DNA of 64,000 bases, from assembly GCA_945957555.1 (NCBI GenBank), contig CAMFLX010000004.1:1-64000 (forward strand), given 5' to 3'. The DNA comes from an uncultured Cytophagales bacterium (GTDB taxonomy: Bacteria; Bacteroidota; Bacteroidia; Cytophagales; UBA9547). A program made the translations under genes and the position numbers. Positions 41,516 to 50,144 of the stretch are shown one piece after another. Position 1 is the first letter of the stretch, and each line of letters begins with the position of its first letter. The notes below the pieces were generated by a model. It was given only the letters and a program-made list of their open reading frames with translations, was not told the origin of the DNA and made no database searches.

Positions 41516-41827
41516 TTATTCAACTATCACGATTCCTTTCTGTATCAAAACTGGCTTTCCTTCTTGAATTTCATAAATAATAGGCTTGATTACGTCACAA
41601 ATTTTTTGATTTTCAGAAGTAGGATTAATCAAAGTGGCTTCAATATCTGTTCTTGTTTCTGAGAAAGCTTCACCCGATGGATTTATTACGAGTAGACCTC
41701 CTTCTTCTATAACAGTCTTCATTCTGTTTACGTTTCTAATAAGAGGCGAAAACGATTCCTGTGTTAGTACCTTTTTCTCTGTTTCAAATACTATATTTGC
41801 AATTTTTATCAAGCTTAGATTTGACAT
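41516..41827 (-). CDS. Miniature GrpE-like protein (putative nucleotide exchange factor)
   Basis: A 103-residue protein encoded just before the Hsp70-like gene. Its second half reads like the GrpE head and beta domain: MKTVIEEGGLLVINPSGEAFSETRTDIEATL corresponds to the GrpE pattern of a helix, then GxxxIxPxGExFDPxxHEAV, and DVIKPIIYEIQEGKPVLIQKGIVIV to the final beta-wing (V-E-GYxxxxxVLRPAxVxV). The long N-terminal helical stalk of GrpE is reduced to about 40 residues. GrpE proteins release ADP from Hsp70. The match is by eye, but the gene order supports a matched pair. Confidence 0.7.
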   Translation of the reverse strand: MSNLSLIKIANIVFETEKKVLTQESFSPLIRNVNRMKTVIEEGGLLVINPSGEAFSETRTDIEATLINPTSENQKICDVIKPIIYEIQEGKPVLIQKGIVIVE

Positions 41828-41849
41828 ATTTTAAGTAGTTAATGAATTA

Positions 41850-41857
41850 CAAATATA
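41850..41857 (-). promoter_or_regulatory. -7 box for the GrpE-like / Hsp70 operon
   Basis: The minus strand reads TATATTTG, an exact TAnnTTTG match, 22 bp before the ATG of the GrpE-like gene. No heat-shock operator (CIRCE, TTAGCACTC) is visible. Confidence 0.55.
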
Positions 41858-41880
41858 CAATTATGAACTTAGTCTTAAAA

Positions 41881-43944
41881 TTAGAGCAACCATTTAATCT
41901 GTATTTTTAATTCATCCATTTGGCTTCCTCTTATAAGCTCTCCTGCGGTACCAATACTTTGTATGTCATGATATTGTGTATGTACCCATCTCAGCCAAAG
42001 TTTGATCTTTTTATTAAGGCTGTATTGAGCAATCAAATAATACCGGAGGCCCTTGCCTTGATATGCTGGAAAGCTAAAGGAATACAATACGTCTTTTTCA
42101 TATAGGTAAATCCGCGTATCATATCCATCGGTATCAAACAAGGCAAACCTTGTGGATACTGACCATTTTTTAACTTTATATACAATGTCCTGAGCAAGCA
42201 CTAAACCTGTCGATCCTTGGACTTGGCGATATACACTTCTATACAATTTCGTCTGTAACGAAAATCGCTGTTCTAAATCGTATTTCAATACAAAAGTCAT
42301 AACACTTCTTAGTGTGGGAACAACTCCATAGAGCGGCCCCTCATCCGCTGATAGATTTTTAGGCTTTACAGATTGTCGCCATTGCATATAGAAGCTAACC
42401 TTTTTGTGAGGTTTATAGGTAACACTTAGCAAATATTCCGAACCAAGTCCGGGGCTATATTGCCCGTATCTCAATTGCTTATTTTTAAAAAGATCGTAGT
42501 ATGCTGTAAAAATCAGTTTTCTACTATAGGTATATTTTGCCCCTAAGTAAGCCCCTTGCTCATCATTATTGTTAAAATACTCACCAAAACCATTAGCATA
42601 AAAACTATTAAAGTAAGGGCTATAGTTTCTATAGAGAAGAGCGAGATCCATTTTTGCCCCTAGGGCACATTGGGTGCCCAATACCAAAGCACGCCCCTTT
42701 GCCATTTGTTGAGCAAGCTCACCAAACAAATTGATGTTTCTGAAGTAATAATTGAAATCAATACTTGAAACCCAATTGGAGCTTCCTCTAAAAGCATTTG
42801 CATTGTACACATACGATTTGGGTATGATATCAAGTTTCACCCCTGTGCCAACATCCAGAAAACTTGTATACACACTGCTTTGCCCAATATTAAAGTGCGG
42901 AGTTGACCACCTTACATTATATCCCAAATCATATTGGTTTACTGTATTTTTGGTATCAAACTCTCTTATTGTCCGATGGAAACCAGACGTATAGATTGAG
43001 TTTATATAGCTTTCGCCTTGATTATTTGTATCCGAATTAATTTCAGAATCACTCCTTTTTTGAGAAGCAAATACCGTCAGGTCTACCTTTTTCAAGGCCA
43101 CTGTGGCAGCCAACCCTTTAAAATATCCAGATTCCAAAATAGAATTGAATGGCATGATGCCCATCTGGTTTCTTTTCACGAATAAAACTGATTCCGAAGA
43201 TTTCGCGATATACATACCATTGGCAAAGACCAAGCCCTGTCCTGCTGAAACAGAAAAATTACCCAATATAAGATTTTTCAATCGACCTCTATTCTTCAGT
43301 TGAAAATGCATCACCAAATGATCAAAACCATATTGTCTCTTTGAGTGATCCCATAAAAATTGCTCACCAGCGTCCTTTTCCATAGTAAGTCCAAAACTAA
43401 AATTATGATTGCTGGCTATTCTATACCTGATATAATATTTATAAGGATTACCAAAGTAACGTGTACCTGGGCTTGCTTGAATCGAATATCCTTGTTGTGG
43501 TTGCAGCGCCCTTTCAGTCCTTGCTATGATATAGTTGTTTTCCTCATCCAAAACATCTTTTAATAGGCCATTACTCGATCTATAAATCCCCAAATCCCTC
43601 ACCAAAACAAAAGGTAAGAGTTCTTGAATGGTTTCATGGTCAAAATCAGGAATCACCTTCAGTTCATAAATAGACAAGAGCCTCCCATACTTTGTTTTAT
43701 GTGCAAAAAAATTATCTAGCTGTGGCATCGAAAGTATACCAAGAGACTGCAATTCATCTCTAGAAACTACATTTAAATCAAATCTAACATCCCTACTTAG
43801 TTGTGCTGCATCATTAATATTCGCATTGTCCAATTCATAGGTTGTTTTTAGTTGTTGATCTTCAACAACATTATTTTCTGTTTGGGACAAACTTTGGAAA
43901 TTAATATATAGTGCTAAAAGCAACAAAGATTTGAGGCACTTCAT
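41881..43944 (-). CDS. Helix-hairpin-helix outer-membrane barrel protein (ComEA-like N-terminus)
   Basis: A 687-residue protein with a signal peptide (KSLLLLALYINFQSLSQ). Residues 50-115 contain two helix-hairpin-helix-like units (FDLNVVSRDELQSLGILSMPQLDNFFAHKTKYGRLLSIYELKVIPDFDHETIQELLPFV), the ComEA-type motif. The remaining 570 residues are beta-strand-rich with aromatic belts, as in a large outer-membrane barrel, ending in the strand LKIQIKWLL. This architecture is known in Bacteroidota, where it is annotated as HHH-containing or ComEA-like; whether it binds DNA is not shown. It follows dnaN but is separated by a strong terminator. Confidence 0.78.
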   Translation of the reverse strand: MKCLKSLLLLALYINFQSLSQTENNVVEDQQLKTTYELDNANINDAAQLSRDVRFDLNVVSRDELQSLGILSMPQLDNFFAHKTKYGRLLSIYELKVIPDFDHETIQELLPFVLVRDLGIYRSSNGLLKDVLDEENNYIIARTERALQPQQGYSIQASPGTRYFGNPYKYYIRYRIASNHNFSFGLTMEKDAGEQFLWDHSKRQYGFDHLVMHFQLKNRGRLKNLILGNFSVSAGQGLVFANGMYIAKSSESVLFVKRNQMGIMPFNSILESGYFKGLAATVALKKVDLTVFASQKRSDSEINSDTNNQGESYINSIYTSGFHRTIREFDTKNTVNQYDLGYNVRWSTPHFNIGQSSVYTSFLDVGTGVKLDIIPKSYVYNANAFRGSSNWVSSIDFNYYFRNINLFGELAQQMAKGRALVLGTQCALGAKMDLALLYRNYSPYFNSFYANGFGEYFNNNDEQGAYLGAKYTYSRKLIFTAYYDLFKNKQLRYGQYSPGLGSEYLLSVTYKPHKKVSFYMQWRQSVKPKNLSADEGPLYGVVPTLRSVMTFVLKYDLEQRFSLQTKLYRSVYRQVQGSTGLVLAQDIVYKVKKWSVSTRFALFDTDGYDTRIYLYEKDVLYSFSFPAYQGKGLRYYLIAQYSLNKKIKLWLRWVHTQYHDIQSIGTAGELIRGSQMDELKIQIKWLL

Positions 43945-43972
43945 AAATCATAGTATTAATATGGGCTTAATA

Positions 43973-44000
43973 AAAAAGGCAGCCATTGGGCTGCCTTTTT
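43973..44000 (-). terminator. Terminator of dnaN
   Basis: AAAAAGGCAGCC-ATTG-GGCTGCCTTTTT is a 12-bp perfect stem, 2 bp from the dnaN stop codon. Confidence 0.93.
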
Positions 44001-44001
44001 G

Positions 44002-45126
44002 TTATGCGGAATATGTATTCAACATTACTGGCATTACCAGCATGAGAACTTCTTCATTTTTTGTATTTTCTGGGAAAATCAAACCAGCACGATTCGGTGC
44101 AGAAAGTTTAAGCTGAACATTCTTACTATCCAAATTGGTAAGCATCATGATCAAAAATTTGGCATTGAAGCCTATTTCAATATCGCTACCATCATACTCA
44201 CATGCCAATCTTTCATTTGCTTCATTAGAAAAATCAAGATCTTCTGCTGAAATCTGCAACTCGCTTCCTGAGATTTTCAATCTAACCTGATTGGTTGTCT
44301 TATTAGAGTAAATTTCTATACGCTTTAGAGAAGATAGAAACTCTCCTCTGTCGATAGTCATTATGTTTGGATTCTCAGCAGGAATCGCATTTTCGTAATC
44401 TGGGTATCTCTCATCGATTAACCTACAGATCATCTTCGTATTGTCAAAACTAAAGAACGCATTTGATGGGTTAAACTCCAGTCTCACGTTTGTATTACCA
44501 GTAGGCAATGACTTCTTTAACAAATCCAATGCTTTTCTAGGTATGATAATTGAGGTATCGGCGTCAGAAACTACATCTATCCTTCTAAACCTAACAAGCT
44601 TATGACCATCTGTAGCCACAAATGTGGTGTTGGTGTCAGAGAACTTAACGTATACCCCAGTCATATTTGGCCTGATTTCATCAGTACTTGTTGCGAAAAT
44701 CGTGGAGGTAATTGCTCTTAATAATACTTCAGATGCAATATCAGCAGAATATGACTTATTTACTTTTGGTACTCTTGGAAAATCTGTTGCATTTTCGCCA
44801 GCCAATTTGTATTTACCATTGTCCGAACTCAGCTCTATACTGTAAGTTTCTTCATCTATAGTAAACGATATCGGCTGCTCAGGAAGATTTTTTAGCGTAT
44901 CCATCAAAATACGTGAAGGAATGGCAATATTACCCTTCTCCTTACAATCAATTTGCATCTCAGTAATCATTGATGTCTGCATGTCTGATGCAGTAATGGT
45001 CAGCTTATCCTTTTCAATTTCAAAAAGGAAATTCTCCAAAATAGGCACCACAGGATTGGGCACTATAACACCACTAATGGAATTGAGTTGTTTTAATAAA
45101 GCAGTTGATGATACAACAAATCTCAT
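44002..45126 (-). CDS. dnaN: DNA polymerase III beta subunit (sliding clamp)
   Basis: A 374-residue protein of usual length with three clamp domains. Landmarks are MRFVVSSTALLKQLNSISGVIVPNPVVPILENFLFEI, NIAIPSRILMDTLKNLPEQPI, VYVKFSDTNTTFVATDGHKLVRF, NRGEFLSSLKRIEIYSNKTTNQVRLKI and the C-terminal VLMLVMPVMLNTY, which contributes to the protein-binding cleft. It encircles DNA and holds polymerases and repair proteins on it. It is not beside dnaA here, as is usual outside origin-linked clusters in Bacteroidota. Confidence 0.97.
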   Translation of the reverse strand: MRFVVSSTALLKQLNSISGVIVPNPVVPILENFLFEIEKDKLTITASDMQTSMITEMQIDCKEKGNIAIPSRILMDTLKNLPEQPISFTIDEETYSIELSSDNGKYKLAGENATDFPRVPKVNKSYSADIASEVLLRAITSTIFATSTDEIRPNMTGVYVKFSDTNTTFVATDGHKLVRFRRIDVVSDADTSIIIPRKALDLLKKSLPTGNTNVRLEFNPSNAFFSFDNTKMICRLIDERYPDYENAIPAENPNIMTIDRGEFLSSLKRIEIYSNKTTNQVRLKISGSELQISAEDLDFSNEANERLACEYDGSDIEIGFNAKFLIMMLTNLDSKNVQLKLSAPNRAGLIFPENTKNEEVLMLVMPVMLNTYSA

Positions 45127-45160
45127 AAAAATAATTTATACTATAAGAAAAATAGTCTCG

Positions 45161-45168
45161 CAAATATA
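45161..45168 (-). promoter_or_regulatory. -7 box of the dnaN promoter
   Basis: The minus strand reads TATATTTG, 34 bp before the dnaN ATG. The remaining 280 bp up to lysA are AT-rich with no gene seen. Confidence 0.55.
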
Positions 45169-45412
45169 TAAATTATATACAATAAAAGTTTAATTATTTT
45201 CACAAAATAGCAGAATAATTATTTTGCTCAAATGAGAAGAATTAAATACATCTACCTTATAATCAGACCTATAAAAAAGTCTGTTAAATAATAATTAAAA
45301 TATTAATTTCTTGTTCTAAAAAATATCACAAACACTGATCTCAACATAATCCTAAAGTTAGGCAACCGGAATAGATTGCATTAGGGCTAGTCGTAAGCCT
45401 AAACACGTCTTT

Positions 45413-45451
45413 AAAACTAAGGAGTCATAGATAAACTGCCCCCTTAGTTTT
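45413..45451 (-). terminator. Terminator of lysA
   Basis: AAAACTAAGG and CCTTAGTTTT form a 10-bp perfect stem around a 19-nt loop, directly after the lysA stop codon. Confidence 0.8.
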
Positions 45452-45459
45452 CTTTGTTT

Positions 45460-46695
45460 TTAAAGCTCAAGTAATATTTGGTTCTTTAAAATATCCTCAA
45501 ACACTTCACGTTTTCTGATCAGGTGAACTTTTCCTTTGTGAATGAGAACTTCTGCAGGCCTAAATCTTGAATTATAATTGCTACTCATGCTAAATCCATA
45601 AGCACCAGCGTTCTTAATTGCTAAAATATCTCCCTCATGAGCATCACTCATTTTCATGTCCCATGCAAACGTGTCCGTCTCGCATATATAACCCACAACT
45701 GCATATTTCTTAACATTAGTTGAAGAGGTATTAGAAATATTCACAATATCGTGATGTGCGCTATACATCATTGGACGAATCAAATGATTCAACCCAGAAT
45801 TGACCCCTAGGAAAGTTGCCGCTGGAGTCTTTTTTACCACATTTACATTTACCAAAAGCAATCCGCTATCGCTTACCAAGTATTTACCTGGCTCAAACCA
45901 AATTGCTAAATCTTTTCCATACTCTTTGCAAAAAGATTTAAATCTGGTAGTCATCTTCTCCCCTAGATCTTGAACATTGGTCGTTTTGTCACCTTCTTTG
46001 TAAGCAACCTTAAACCCACTACCAAAATCTATGAATTCTAAGTCCTTAAAATGCTTCGCTACGGAAAATACCACTTCTGCCCCCTTCAAGAAAACATCTA
46101 CGTCTGAAAAGTCTGAACCAGTATGTACGTGCACACCGTTTATATTGATACCATATCTGTTAACAATATCGTATATTTCCTGTTGCTGATCTATTGAAAT
46201 CCCAAATTTCGATTCAGCATGACCCGTTTTAATCTTCTCGTTTCCACCAGCAGTAATATGAGGATTAATTCTAATACAAACAGGATAAGTGCTACCATAG
46301 ATTTGCCCAAATCTTTCCAGAAAAGGAAGATTATCGATATTTAAATACAAACCTAGGTCTACTGCTTGTTCTATTTCCGCAAAGGGTGTACAATTGGGGG
46401 TAAACATAATGTCCCGAGGCTCAAAACCTGCCAAAAGTCCCAATCTAGCTTCTTGAATGGATACAACATCTAGACCGCAACCCCCAGATTTTATGATTTT
46501 AAGGATATTTATGTTAGAAAGGGCCTTGGTAGCATATTTGAGCTTTAGAGGGAGTTCTGAAAACGCCTCTTTCAAATTATTAATTTGCGACAAAATCTTG
46601 TCTGCATCATATACATAAAGAGGAGTACCATATTGCTCAGCTACCTCAAGTAAATCAACACCTTGAACACTATACCTTTCGTTTTTCAGAATCAT
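45460..46695 (-). CDS. lysA: Diaminopimelate decarboxylase
   Basis: A 411-residue fold-type III PLP enzyme. The PLP lysine lies in LKYATKALSNINIL, the HVHTGSDFSD and EPGKYLVSDSGLLLVNV blocks bind PLP and substrate, and GYICETDTFAWD carries the CxxxD catalytic cysteine, with YGFSMSSNYNSRFRPAEVLI near the end. It makes L-lysine from meso-diaminopimelate, the last step of lysine synthesis, and needs a dimer. It is transcribed alone, with its own terminator. TAAATTTG boxes 18 and 36 bp upstream of the ATG may be its promoter. Confidence 0.96.
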   Translation of the reverse strand: MILKNERYSVQGVDLLEVAEQYGTPLYVYDADKILSQINNLKEAFSELPLKLKYATKALSNINILKIIKSGGCGLDVVSIQEARLGLLAGFEPRDIMFTPNCTPFAEIEQAVDLGLYLNIDNLPFLERFGQIYGSTYPVCIRINPHITAGGNEKIKTGHAESKFGISIDQQQEIYDIVNRYGININGVHVHTGSDFSDVDVFLKGAEVVFSVAKHFKDLEFIDFGSGFKVAYKEGDKTTNVQDLGEKMTTRFKSFCKEYGKDLAIWFEPGKYLVSDSGLLLVNVNVVKKTPAATFLGVNSGLNHLIRPMMYSAHHDIVNISNTSSTNVKKYAVVGYICETDTFAWDMKMSDAHEGDILAIKNAGAYGFSMSSNYNSRFRPAEVLIHKGKVHLIRKREVFEDILKNQILLEL

Positions 46696-46756
46696 GTGAA
46701 TAAATTATGATGCAAATTTAGAAAATTTGCCAAATTTATTCCGATCCATTAAAAAA

Positions 46757-46894
46757 TTAATGGTGTGGGTGGTGCTGGACATGTGAGTTATGAGGTGACA
46801 CAGCACCAATATAAGTAGGGCATGTATGGTGAAAAGAACACGAAGTCACCAAAGTAACAAAACCAGCAACGACAATAAAAATTAGTTTTCTCAT
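46757..46894 (-). CDS. Small His-rich lipoprotein (45 residues), missed by the ORF track
   Basis: Read on the minus strand from the ATG at 46894 it gives MRKLIFIVVAGFVTLVTSCS, a complete lipoprotein signal with lipobox VTSC, then a 26-residue mature peptide containing CPTYIGAVSPH and ending HHPHH. Ten of the last 27 residues before the stop include seven histidines, suggesting metal binding. A TATTTTTG promoter box lies 19 bp upstream (46913-46920). Small lipoproteins with a CP(T/A)Y motif are widespread in Bacteroidota and of unknown function. It is transcribed toward lysA. Confidence 0.72.
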   Translation of the reverse strand: MRKLIFIVVAGFVTLVTSCSFHHTCPTYIGAVSPHNSHVQHHPHH

Positions 46895-46912
46895 AATCTA
46901 TATCTTATACTA

Positions 46913-46920
46913 CAAAAATA
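46913..46920 (-). promoter_or_regulatory. -7 box of the small lipoprotein gene
   Basis: The minus strand reads TATTTTTG, matching TAnnTTTG, 18 bp before the ATG at 46894. Confidence 0.5.
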
Positions 46921-46963
46921 AGCATACGCATAACAATTCAAAACGTTATGGCTGAAAAAAATA

Positions 46964-46983
46964 AAGCCGACTTACGTCGGCTT
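46964..46983 (-). terminator. Terminator of the aroE-end operon
   Basis: AAGCCGAC-TTAC-GTCGGCTT, an 8-bp perfect stem with flanking A and T runs, lies 117 bp downstream of the aroE stop and upstream of the small lipoprotein promoter. Confidence 0.75.
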
Positions 46984-47099
46984 AAATTTTTACAGTTAAA
47001 AAAATGATTTTTCCTTAAGTTTAAAAAGTATTCAAAAATAAGTATTAATTGTTAATATCAAAAGGAAATAGAATTTTTTTACCTAAACTTAATATTTTG

Positions 47100-47849
47100 C
47101 TAATCCATATTCCAAATCTCCCACGCCTTTTCTGCCTGAAGAATTAACATTTCAAGCCCATTTGAAGTATTAGCACCTGCATTTTGAGCATTTTTCATAA
47201 ATTGAGTAATTTCTGGATTATACACCAAATCGTACACAAAATGTGAGGAGCCCAAATATTGATAGGGAATATTTGCACATTGCTCTAATTGGGGATACAT
47301 GCCTAAGGGTGTAGTGTTGACGATCAACTTATGCTCAGTGATTATTTGTGCATTCAATTCGTCATAGGTATAGCCGTCACCTTGCTTTGTCCTAGAAACA
47401 TAAGTAAACTTAATATTGAGATCAGTGAGTGCAGCTTGTACTGCTAGTGCCGCACCACCCTTACCTAAGATCAATGCGCTTTCAACCTCATGAATATTAA
47501 CACCTAAAAACTTTACGAGAGCATTTTTAAACCCATAGTAGTCTGAGTTATAACCACTCAAGCTTCCATCCTTTTCTCTTTTTATAACATTGACGGCCCC
47601 TATTCTAGCGGCACTCAATGGGTCAAGACGGTCCAAAAAGGGAATCACAGCCTGTTTATGAGGAATTGTTACGTTCAAGCCCAACAGTTCCTGATCGTGT
47701 GCGAATAATTCTAAAAACGAACCAGCGTCCTCAATTGGATACAACTCATATTGGCATTCTTTAATACCTTCATTAGCAAACTTTTCTGAGAAGTACTTTT
47801 TAGAAAACGAATGGGACAAAGGGAATCCAATAAGGCCAAAATGTCTCAT
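47100..47849 (-). CDS. aroE: Shikimate dehydrogenase
   Basis: A 249-residue protein, the short form common in Bacteroidota. The substrate site is FGLIGFPLSHSFSKKYF (SxS motif) and GLNVTIPHKQAVIPFLD with the catalytic lysine. INVIKREKDGSLSGYNSDYYGF contains the catalytic Asp, and ALILGKGGAALAVQAAL is the NADP-binding loop. It reduces 3-dehydroshikimate to shikimate for aromatic amino acid synthesis. It lies last in the minus-strand series TPR-comA-aroE; no other aro genes are near. Confidence 0.95.
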   Translation of the reverse strand: MRHFGLIGFPLSHSFSKKYFSEKFANEGIKECQYELYPIEDAGSFLELFAHDQELLGLNVTIPHKQAVIPFLDRLDPLSAARIGAVNVIKREKDGSLSGYNSDYYGFKNALVKFLGVNIHEVESALILGKGGAALAVQAALTDLNIKFTYVSRTKQGDGYTYDELNAQIITEHKLIVNTTPLGMYPQLEQCANIPYQYLGSSHFVYDLVYNPEITQFMKNAQNAGANTSNGLEMLILQAEKAWEIWNMD

Positions 47850-47901
47850 CTAAGGTAATTAAAATTGTAAAAATATGTCGAAAAATTTCGACAATTATAT
47901 T

Positions 47902-48660
47902 CTATTTTAGAAAATCACTAAAAGTATCTCCACGAAGTCCCAATCTAATGGTCTCAAGAGGAATGACTTCGTTTGGAGCAATATTGCCCAAATTTACATT
48001 GGTGCCCAATAATTTGATGAACCAAACTTGTTGAGATTTTTGTGGCGCCTCCCAAATGATCCTCTCACTTGGAATCTTTGTCAAGATTTCCTGAACGAGA
48101 CCCTGCCTTACCTCTCCACTCGACCTGAAAAGACCCACATTGCCTCCTTCTCTAGCTTCTCCAATCACTTTCCATGCACCGGCATCCAGCTCCTTTTGCA
48201 TAAGCTCAATCCACTGATATGGGGGGATGATTTTCGTGTCATCTTTTGATCCAACTTCAGAGAGAACAGTCACATTTTGCGAAAGTTTGCGAATATACTC
48301 GCATTTAATATCATGGTCTAGGGTTATTGAACCATCAGAAACCTCCGCATACTGCAGTTTGTATTTATCAATGACTCTTAGGTAATCTTCAAATTGTCCC
48401 CTAACGATAAATGCCTCAAATAAAGTTCCGCCTAAATATACAGGAATGTCTGCAGCCCTATAAATAGCAAGTTTTTTATCCAAAACTGGTGTTACGTAAG
48501 ATGTAGCCCAGCCAAGCTTCACTATATCAATATAATCATTCGCGATCTCTAAAAAATCCTCAACCTCTCTAGGTGCAAGGCCTTTGTCCATGGCCATTGT
48601 AAAACCTGAGGAACGAGGCTTAACGGATCTCTCAGGAATTTGTTTTAGCTCGAAATTCAT
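47902..48660 (-). CDS. comA: Phosphosulfolactate synthase
   Basis: A 252-residue TIM-barrel protein of the ComA family. Typical stretches are KPRSSGFTMAMDKGLAPREVEDFLEIANDYIDIVKLGWATS, VYLGGTLFEAFIVRGQFEDYL, VSDGSITL, LSEVGSKDD and VIGEAREGGNVGLFRSSGEVR. The family adds sulfite to phosphoenolpyruvate to give phosphosulfolactate. In methanogens this starts coenzyme M synthesis; in gliding Bacteroidota it is thought to supply sulfonates such as cysteate for capnine-type sulfonolipids, which would fit this lineage but is inferred. Its ATG shares one base with the stop of the TPR gene. Confidence 0.92.
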   Translation of the reverse strand: MNFELKQIPERSVKPRSSGFTMAMDKGLAPREVEDFLEIANDYIDIVKLGWATSYVTPVLDKKLAIYRAADIPVYLGGTLFEAFIVRGQFEDYLRVIDKYKLQYAEVSDGSITLDHDIKCEYIRKLSQNVTVLSEVGSKDDTKIIPPYQWIELMQKELDAGAWKVIGEAREGGNVGLFRSSGEVRQGLVQEILTKIPSERIIWEAPQKSQQVWFIKLLGTNVNLGNIAPNEVIPLETIRLGLRGDTFSDFLK

Positions 48661-50063
48661 TAATTATTATTATTCTTGTACTGTTCAATGATCTTAAAAA
48701 ATGCTTTTTGGGCAGACACCTCAGTAAAAAAGTCATACAACTGAGTGTGCTTCTCAAAGTCCAAAGTTAATGCATTTTCTAAATATAACAGAGCTTCTTT
48801 GTATAATCCTGCTTTAATTAAATAAACCACCGCCCTATAGTAAATATCGGCATTATCTGGATACTCTTCTAGGGCATCAAAAATAAGTTCACAGGCTTTG
48901 CTAAAGTCGCCCATTTCATAATACATCTCAGACCAACTAAGCCAAAGTGCTGGATCATCAAATATAAGTGTAGATGCTTTGGAAAAATCCTCTTCTGCAG
49001 ATAAGTGATTACCTACTTGATATTCTGCCTCAGCTTTAGCCAAATAATACTCGCCATTAGAATCATCCAATTCGATAGCTTTCTTAAAATAGTGTATGGC
49101 CTCGTAAGACTTGTCTTGGTTATAAAGGCATACGCCAATACCATACCAGCCATCTGCATATTTCTGATCTACCTTTATCGATTTTCGAAAATTAATAAGT
49201 GCTTTCTCATAATTCCCAAGCTTTTCATGACATTCTGCCAGGCAGCAATAGGTCTCTGATGTTGGATCCTCATGCAATAAGGTACTTTCAAAGAGACTTA
49301 TTGATTTTTCATAATCTAGCTTATTAAAATAAATATGCGCCAAGTTGAAATATGCCGAAGCAAAATCTTCTTTAATAAGCGTAGCATATTCGTAAGCCCA
49401 AATGGCTTGATCAAATTTCGCGAGTTTTGAATATGCCAAGCCCAGGTTATACCATGCTACATGTGAGTAGGGGTCTTGATCAATAAATTTTTCATAAAAC
49501 GAAATGCTACTTTCTAGCTGCCCAGTAAGATCTAAACAAAATGCCAGCTCGTATAGTGCGTCTTCGTTTTCAATATTAATATCAATAACTTTTTTATAGT
49601 ATTCTATGGCCTTATCATACTTACCCATTGATTGGAAGCCAAATCCGATGTGAAAATATATCTCCTCTTTATCGTCGGTATAGTTGACAATTGACTGCAA
49701 TAGTTTCACAGATTCCTCAAACTGGCCCTTATTACCCATAATAACAGCACGAAGTATCGTAATATCTGTGTCGTTAGGGTACATAGAAGACATTGAGTCA
49801 ATCAATTCTTGCGCTTCGTCAAAGTGACCTGAATTCACCAAAAGATTAGCCTTGGAAATTAATAGCTCATTTGCATATGGATACTGTGCAATAGCATATT
49901 CTACAGCCTTAAGAGCCTTTTTAATTTTGCCAGTTTCTGTATAGTACTCAATAATAGACTCATAGGACTCGATATCAAAAAAATAACTTTCGTTTTTCTC
50001 GATCATTTCTTCGAATCTCTTCACTATGTTCTTACTCTCTTCATTTCCTCTCTGCCTGTCCAT
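48660..50063 (-). CDS. Tetratricopeptide repeat protein
   Basis: Starting at the ATG at 50063 (MDRQRGNEESKNIVKRF) gives 467 residues; the track uses a GTG seven codons earlier. About eleven TPR units follow one another, for example YDKAIEYYKKVIDINIENEDALYELAFCLDLTGQLESSISFYEKFIDQDPYSHVAWYNLGLAYSKLAKFDQAIWAYEYAT. No signal peptide or membrane helix is visible, so it is a cytoplasmic scaffold. The chain ends in four asparagines coded by a trinucleotide run. It is encoded between the epimerase and comA. Partner proteins are unknown; similar TPR genes are conserved beside comA/aroE in related genomes by my recollection, which should be verified. Confidence 0.85.
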   Translation of the reverse strand: MDRQRGNEESKNIVKRFEEMIEKNESYFFDIESYESIIEYYTETGKIKKALKAVEYAIAQYPYANELLISKANLLVNSGHFDEAQELIDSMSSMYPNDTDITILRAVIMGNKGQFEESVKLLQSIVNYTDDKEEIYFHIGFGFQSMGKYDKAIEYYKKVIDINIENEDALYELAFCLDLTGQLESSISFYEKFIDQDPYSHVAWYNLGLAYSKLAKFDQAIWAYEYATLIKEDFASAYFNLAHIYFNKLDYEKSISLFESTLLHEDPTSETYCCLAECHEKLGNYEKALINFRKSIKVDQKYADGWYGIGVCLYNQDKSYEAIHYFKKAIELDDSNGEYYLAKAEAEYQVGNHLSAEEDFSKASTLIFDDPALWLSWSEMYYEMGDFSKACELIFDALEEYPDNADIYYRAVVYLIKAGLYKEALLYLENALTLDFEKHTQLYDFFTEVSAQKAFFKIIEQYKNNNN

Positions 50064-50144
50064 AATTAACTGGTTAAAGACCACGAAAATTCTCCAAAAC
50101 TTTATTTAAATATAACGAAAAAAAGGGCTTTTGAGTCTAATATA

